Of a stretch of DNA of 64,000 nucleotides, positions 59,863 to 64,000 are shown piece after piece. Origin of the DNA: Ancylobacter gelatini (GTDB lineage: Bacteria > Pseudomonadota > Alphaproteobacteria > Rhizobiales > Xanthobacteraceae); NCBI RefSeq assembly GCF_022601675.1, contig NZ_JAKVIL010000001.1, positions 62,001-126,000 of the forward strand, in the 5' to 3' direction. Each line of letters starts with the position of its first letter. Position 1 is the stretch's first letter. Under the pieces are notes generated by a model. That model did no database searches. It was not told where the DNA came from and saw only the letters and a list, made by a program, of their open reading frames with translations. The translations under genes were made by a program, and so were the position numbers.

Positions 59863-59894
59863 AAGCCGCCCGGTGGAAGGCCACCGGGCGGCTT
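59863..59894. terminator. Bidirectional terminator between convergent genes
   Basis: Perfect 14-base stem AAGCCGCCCGGTGG with an AAGG loop. The minus strand continues into TTTCTTTC, so it mainly serves the racemase-side operon. Confidence 0.8.
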
Positions 59895-59995
59895 CGGGCT
59901 GTCTGCTGTCGTCATCGCGTGCCACCCTTCCGCTGCGAGTGGGTGCCCGGACGCCGGCGCGGCGCGACAGGCGGGGCGGGGCCGCGTGACGGCGT

Positions 59996-60658
59996 TCACG
60001 CCGCCAAGAGTTGCTGCATCAGGTCGACGGCGGCGTCGGGAGCGGTCAGCACCGGCACATCAACCACCGCCCGCACGGCTTCGGCCGCGCGCGAGGTGGA
60101 GAAATGCGCGAGCATGATGGCGTCGGAAGTCTTCAGCTCCGGCGCGCGGGCCGCGACCAGCTCGTTATGCGTCGCCGCGTCGCCCTGGCGCAGCAGATCG
60201 ATCGCCCGGTCGACGACGATGGTGGTGAGCGAGGCGTCGCTCGCCGCCTGCCGCACGAATTCGTCGAACTCCTCGCGCATGGTCACCACGGCCGGGGCGA
60301 AGGTGGCAAGCATGCCGATCCGGCGGCCCTGGCTGATGGCCGCGCGGAACATCGCCTCATTCGGCTTGAGCACCGGGATCGGCAATTCGTCGATCAACCG
60401 GTCGATGGCCGGGCCGAAGGCGGAGCAGGTGATGAGGATGCCGTCCGCCCCGCTGCGATGGGCGTAGCGGCCGAAGGCGACGAAACGCTCGATCAGATTG
60501 TCCGTCAGCTCGGGCTCGCGTGCGCGGTCGACCGACAGGCTGTCGTCGAGCAGGTTCACCGTCTCGGCGGTGGGCCATCGCCGGGCAAAGGCATTGCGGA
60601 TCGGCTCCATCGCCACCGGCGTGGCGTGAAGCAGGACGATGCGGGGACTGGCGGCCAT
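59996..60658 (-). CDS. Asp/Glu racemase-family protein with one catalytic Cys
   Basis: 220 residues. Family features are V-L-L-H-A-T-P-V-A-M-E-P-I and I-L-I-T-C-S-A-F-G with Cys78. The second active-site Cys expected near the C-terminal A-x-C-S is replaced (M-L-A-H-F-S-T-S), and the protein has no other Cys. It therefore cannot use a two-Cys racemisation mechanism and may be a decarboxylase, isomerase or other member of the fold. It is the last gene of an operon with the signal-less binding protein and oxidase. Confidence 0.8.
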   Translation of the reverse strand: MAASPRIVLLHATPVAMEPIRNAFARRWPTAETVNLLDDSLSVDRAREPELTDNLIERFVAFGRYAHRSGADGILITCSAFGPAIDRLIDELPIPVLKPNEAMFRAAISQGRRIGMLATFAPAVVTMREEFDEFVRQAASDASLTTIVVDRAIDLLRQGDAATHNELVAARAPELKTSDAIMLAHFSTSRAAEAVRAVVDVPVLTAPDAAVDLMQQLLAA

Positions 60659-60679
60659 GAAAACCTCCTGGGATGCGGA

Positions 60680-61402
60680 TCAGGCGGCCGAAGGCGCGCG
60701 CACGAGGGAGGAGAGGCCGCCCTTCTCATAGGCGCCCACCGCCTCGTCCGAGCCGAGACTATCGAGGAAGGCCTGCGCCGCCTCCGGGTTGCGGGCATCG
60801 GTGAAGATGGCGGCGGAGAAGTCGGTGAAGGCCTGTATCGCCTCCGGGAACGGGCCGACGACATCGACGCCCTCGACCGACATCAGCTCGCTGATCTGCT
60901 GCACCGCATATTCCGCCTCGCCGCTGGCGACCTTGGTGGCGGTGAAGCCGGCGGGAATGGTGACGCCCCGTGCCTTCACCTCATCGGCGATACCGAGCTG
61001 CTCGATCAGGCGCTGAAAGTAGATGCCGCTGGCGCCGCCCAGCGAATAGGCGACCGACGGCGCGGCCAGCAGCGTGGCCTTCAGCGCCTCGACCGTGGAG
61101 ATGTCCGGGCGCGGCGCGCCCTTGCGGACCGCGAGGCCCACCATGGCGCGCGCGACCGGAATCCGGGTGTCCCGGCGGACGATATCGTCCTGTACCAGTT
61201 GGTCCATCGCGTGGTCGATGGCGAGGATGATGTCGGCACGCTCGCCGCTTTCGACCCGGCGCATCAGGACCGTGGTCGGATCCCAGACGATGCTGGCGCG
61301 GATGCCGGTCTGCTGTTCGAAGCTCGGCACGATCCAGCGCTTGAACGCCACCTCGACGGCGAGGGCGCTCATGATGGAGACGGTCTTGGCGTCGGTGCTC
61401 AT
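60680..61402 (-). CDS. Substrate-binding protein lacking a signal peptide (ModA-like)
   Basis: 240 residues with the fold pattern of ModA/SBP_bac_11 periplasmic proteins (S-A-L-A-V-E-V-A-F, T-T-V-L-M-R-R-V-E-S-G-E-R-A-D-I, Y-S-L-G-G-A-S-G-I-Y-F, G-E-A-E-Y-A-V-Q-Q-I-S-E-L). There is no signal peptide: the ATG at 61402 overlaps the oxidase stop, has GGAGG upstream and no earlier in-frame start. It would bind its ligand in the cytoplasm, unusual for this family. No ABC-transporter genes flank it directly. Confidence 0.75.
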   Translation of the reverse strand: MSTDAKTVSIMSALAVEVAFKRWIVPSFEQQTGIRASIVWDPTTVLMRRVESGERADIILAIDHAMDQLVQDDIVRRDTRIPVARAMVGLAVRKGAPRPDISTVEALKATLLAAPSVAYSLGGASGIYFQRLIEQLGIADEVKARGVTIPAGFTATKVASGEAEYAVQQISELMSVEGVDVVGPFPEAIQAFTDFSAAIFTDARNPEAAQAFLDSLGSDEAVGAYEKGGLSSLVRAPSAA

Positions 61403-62715
61403 CGGGGTTCCTCCCTCTCCGCGCAGGCCGGTTCCCGGCGGCGCATGTGCGTCGACCGCACCATGTCCGGGGTGAGTTCCGCCAGCGTCCGCAGCCCCAT
61501 CAGGGCCATGTCGCGATGGATTTCCTCGGCCAGAAGCCGGATCGCGTGCTGCACGCCTTCGGAGCCGCCGAGCGAGGCGGCATAAAGGAAGGGGCGGCCG
61601 AGGAAGACGAAATCAGCGCCGAGCGCGAGCGCCTTGAGCACATCGGTGCCGCGACGGATGCCGCCATCAACCATCAGCGTCATGCCCCGGGCTTCGGCGC
61701 GCGCATCCTGCAGCGCCTCAATGGGCGCGAGGGCGTAATCCAGCTGCCGCCCGCCGTGATTGGACACGATCACGCCGTCGGCGCCGACCTCGCGGGCCAT
61801 CGCCACGTCAGCGGCGGCAAGCAGGCCCTTGACCACCAGCTTGCCCTTCCAGCGACGGCGGATCGCCTCGACATGGCGCCAGGCGAGCTGGTCGCGGCTG
61901 TTCATGTTGCGCACGAAGTCGCGGGAGAACATCGGGGGGCCCTGCGCGGCGTCCATGTTCTCGAAATGGGGAACGCCGTGCCGCAGGAAGGTGCGGCCCA
62001 CCGTGCCGAGCAGCCAGCGCGGGTGCAGCGCGCTGTCGAGCGCGACCTTGGGCGTGATGCGCAGGGGCATGCTGAAGCCGCTGCGGGTGTTGTTCTCGCG
62101 ATTGCCGGGAACCGGCGTGTCGGCCGTGACCACCAGCGTGCCGAAGCCGGCCGCGGCCACGCGGTCGATCATCGCGTCGATGCGCGGCTGGTGGCCGGCG
62201 AGATAGGCCTGGAACCAGGCATCGGGGTTCTCGCGGTGGACCTCTTCCAGCTTGATCAGCGAAGAGGCGCTCAGAATCATCGGCACCTGCGTCGCGCGGG
62301 CAGCCGAAGCCAGCTCGATATCGGCGCGATAGGCCACCATGGCGGCACCGCCCAGGGGCGCGATGCCGAACGGGCTGGCGTAGGAGGTGCCGAACAGGTC
62401 GCGCGTCTGCTGGCGGCCGGCGACGTCCATCAGCGTGCGCGGCACCAGCGCGAGATCGGCATAGGCCTGCCGCGCCTGCCGGACGCCGGAGCCGGTCTCG
62501 ACCGCGCCGGACACATAGCCGTAGATCATGCGCGGCAGCATGCGCCGCGCCGCCTTTTCGAAATCGTCGAGCGCCAGATAGTTGCGGAACCGGCGCGGCA
62601 CGCTCGGCGCCGCCGGGCGCACCGCGGCCTGGATGGGCGGCGCCTGGACAGGTGCGGCCTCGGCGGCGCTCTCCCGCGCCTCGGGCGGCAGCGACATGGA
62701 ACCTGCGTCGCTCAT
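61399..62715 (-). CDS. FMN-dependent alpha-hydroxyacid oxidase/dehydrogenase
   Basis: 438 residues of the LldD/glycolate-oxidase family. N-terminal region F-E-K-A-A-R-R-M-L-P-R-M-I-Y-G-Y-V-S-G-A, the catalytic V-S-N-H-G-G-R-Q-L-D with active-site His, and G-G-I-R-R-G-T-D-V-L-K-A-L-A-L-G-A matching the FMN phosphate site are present. An N-terminal extension of about 40 residues precedes the core. Substrates in the family are lactate, glycolate or mandelate. It heads the three-gene operon. Confidence 0.9.
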   Translation of the reverse strand: MSDAGSMSLPPEARESAAEAAPVQAPPIQAAVRPAAPSVPRRFRNYLALDDFEKAARRMLPRMIYGYVSGAVETGSGVRQARQAYADLALVPRTLMDVAGRQQTRDLFGTSYASPFGIAPLGGAAMVAYRADIELASAARATQVPMILSASSLIKLEEVHRENPDAWFQAYLAGHQPRIDAMIDRVAAAGFGTLVVTADTPVPGNRENNTRSGFSMPLRITPKVALDSALHPRWLLGTVGRTFLRHGVPHFENMDAAQGPPMFSRDFVRNMNSRDQLAWRHVEAIRRRWKGKLVVKGLLAAADVAMAREVGADGVIVSNHGGRQLDYALAPIEALQDARAEARGMTLMVDGGIRRGTDVLKALALGADFVFLGRPFLYAASLGGSEGVQHAIRLLAEEIHRDMALMGLRTLAELTPDMVRSTHMRRREPACAEREEPR

Positions 62716-63347
62716 CACTCAAGCCCCGTCGACGTTGTACGCAAGTGATGATTGAAGTTTAGCATGATATCGCAACTACATAATTTGTTGTGATTCTTGT
62801 TCTTCTGAAGTTTTCCAAAAGAAAATCACATTCGGCTCGACGAGAGCAGCCAAGGCGTCTCGTTGGCCTCGTTGTGGAAGATGTACATAGCTCGCACAGC
62901 TTAATCGCCCTGTCAATGCCGTCAAACATGGGCGGTTTCGGTCATCAACATACTGAAAAATAACAATATATATGATTTCAGTTATGATGTAGAAATTACA
63001 TAACAATCGAGTTTCAGGGGTGCGTTCTGGCCGTGACGGGGTGCGGTGAGGCGAGGAAGGTGGTGGTGCGGCGGATCGATGCTGCCGTCTGGTGGGCTGT
63101 TCGCGGTCGATTATGGGTAATTTTGGTATACGTAATATGGAAAGGGTCGAACAAATACATGGAGTAGCGGCAATGTTCGGGGCGGTTGCCGGGTATTGTA
63201 AAATTTACACGCTAAAATAATATCTAAGTTATTGATTTATAAGCATAATAAAATGAATTGCCGCACTTGACGGATGGAATTTGACTGAAATAATGTAAGC
63301 GTAATCACAAAAAAGGGTGCTCGTCGCCCACATTCAGGGAGAAGACA
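62716..63347. other. AT-rich intergenic control region
   Basis: About 630 bases, much more AT-rich than anything around. It separates the oxidase operon from the ABC sugar-binding gene, transcribed outwards on both sides. TGTAAAATTTACA (63197-63209) is a symmetric palindrome that could bind a regulator. TTGACG (63267-63272) with an 18-base spacer and TAATGT (63291-63296) is a promoter candidate for the gene at 63348. A GGGAG ribosome-binding site follows. No gene is seen inside. Confidence 0.45.
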
Positions 63348-64000
63348 ATGAAGGGCTGGACAGCGCATCTCCGCGCGTTCGTGGCTGCCGGGGCAATGGG
63401 TGTCAGCGCACTCATGGCGTCGAGCGCGGCCTCGGCGGTCGAGATCAAGATCGGCTACATGAAGCATCCGATTCAGGAGGCTTCCATCGCCATCATGGAG
63501 AAATGGGCCGCCAAGAACGGCGTGACCATCATCAAGATCCCGATGGCCTACGAGATCTTCATGGAGAAGGTCACGGCCACCCTGACCTCGGGCGGCGACC
63601 AGTACGACATCATCTGGCACAATGACGACTGGGGGCAGCTCTGGAAGAACTGGCTGACGCCGACCAATGACGTACCCGGCATGGACACCGTGCTGAAGCA
63701 GACCGTCGACGTCGCGTTCCTCAACACCGACGGCAAGCCGACCGTGGTGCCGATGGCCCACACCTTCGGCGTGTTCTACTACCGCACCGACCTCATCGAC
63801 GAGGCGCACCTGCCTAAGACCTGGGACGAGCTTTCCACCATCTCCCAGAAGCTGCAGCAGGAGGAAAAGGTGAAGTGGGGCTTCGTCGGCTCCATGGCGA
63901 TGAACCACAGCTGGTTCAGCTGGTTCTGGGCCAACTGGACGAATAATTGCGACGTGCTCGCCCCCGCTTACGAGCGCGACAACAAGGTGCTGGCCGCCAA
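63348..64000 (+). CDS. ABC transporter sugar-binding protein (partial)
   Basis: Runs off the right edge. The signal peptide covers about the first 30 residues (A-F-V-A-A-G-A-M-G-V-S-A-L-M-A-S-S-A-A-S-A). The mature start V-E-I-K-I-G-Y-M-K-H-P, then F-M-E-K-V-T-A-T-L-T-S-G-G-D-Q-Y-D-I-I-W-H-N-D-D-W and T-F-G-V-F-Y-Y-R-T-D-L-I-D-E are typical of family 1 (MalE/UgpB-like) extracellular solute-binding proteins. GGGAGAAGAC precedes ATG 63348. The rest of the transporter is probably beyond the edge; it may import the sugar acid handled nearby. Confidence 0.88.
   Translation, partial: MKGWTAHLRAFVAAGAMGVSALMASSAASAVEIKIGYMKHPIQEASIAIMEKWAAKNGVTIIKIPMAYEIFMEKVTATLTSGGDQYDIIWHNDDWGQLWKNWLTPTNDVPGMDTVLKQTVDVAFLNTDGKPTVVPMAHTFGVFYYRTDLIDEAHLPKTWDELSTISQKLQQEEKVKWGFVGSMAMNHSWFSWFWANWTNNCDVLAPAYERDNKVLAA

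Overview
The window reads as chromosomal DNA of a high-GC alphaproteobacterium. Evidence is the gene order tig-clpP-clpX-lon-hupB, an ATP12-type F1-ATPase assembly factor, a DUF1127 protein, a textbook CtrA box, and glnB-glnA behind a sigma-54-like promoter. Placement in Hyphomicrobiales, perhaps near Xanthobacteraceae (Ancylobacter/Starkeya-like), is an inference from overall character and was not tested. Almost all of the window is coding. There are two tRNA genes and no rRNA, CRISPR array, transposase or prophage.

Layout. (1) 0-8.8 kb: exopolysaccharide locus 1, with a Wzz-type co-polymerase, a Wzy/ligase-type protein, two paralogous GT2 glycosyltransferases, a full-length OPX (Wza/GumB-like) export lipoprotein behind a CtrA box, a cytosolic Ntn hydrolase and a Gfo/Idh/MocA oxidoreductase. 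(2) 8.8-17.7 kb: a Pro/Ala-rich membrane-anchored protein, a kinase-like protein apparently fused to an acyl-CoA-synthetase-type C-terminal domain, trmFO, a DUF1127 protein, an O-acetylhomoserine sulfhydrylase, a MipA/OmpV barrel, a CoA-binding protein, a thioesterase and rplM-rpsI. (3) 17.8-22.6 kb: two tandem membrane GGDEF proteins, then glnA and glnB on the minus strand. (4) 22.9-33.9 kb: NAD(P)HX repair enzyme, tRNA-Leu, trigger factor, ClpP, ClpX, Lon, HU, tRNA-Val, a HAD phosphatase and an ATP12 chaperone. (5) 34-42.5 kb: exopolysaccharide locus 2, with an unknown exported protein, a large outer-membrane beta-barrel, a PPP-family phosphatase, a second Wzy-like protein, a short OPX lipoprotein, a Wzc-type tyrosine kinase and an unknown membrane-anchored protein. 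(6) 42.6-46.1 kb: acetate kinase, an FAH-family hydrolase and an FAD/NAD(P)-binding protein. (7) 46.2-54.1 kb: a histidine-utilisation cluster (ridA-hutF divergent from hutI-hutH-hutG-hutU-hutD) with a palindromic HutC-like operator between hutF and hutI. (8) 54.1-64 kb: a catabolic region with a flavin monooxygenase, a hydroxypyruvate-isomerase-like protein, a DHDPS-like aldolase/dehydratase and its GntR regulator, an IlvD/Edd dehydratase, then a single-cysteine Asp/Glu-racemase-family protein, a substrate-binding protein without a signal peptide, an alpha-hydroxyacid oxidase, and the start of an ABC sugar-binding protein that runs off the end.

Most interesting points: the two polysaccharide systems use different export architectures. 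Locus 1 has a long OPX under a CtrA box. Locus 2 pairs a short OPX with a separate beta-barrel, and a Tyr kinase with a PPP phosphatase. The kinase/AMP-ligase-C fusion and the operon containing a cytosolic substrate-binding protein are the best candidates for undescribed biochemistry.
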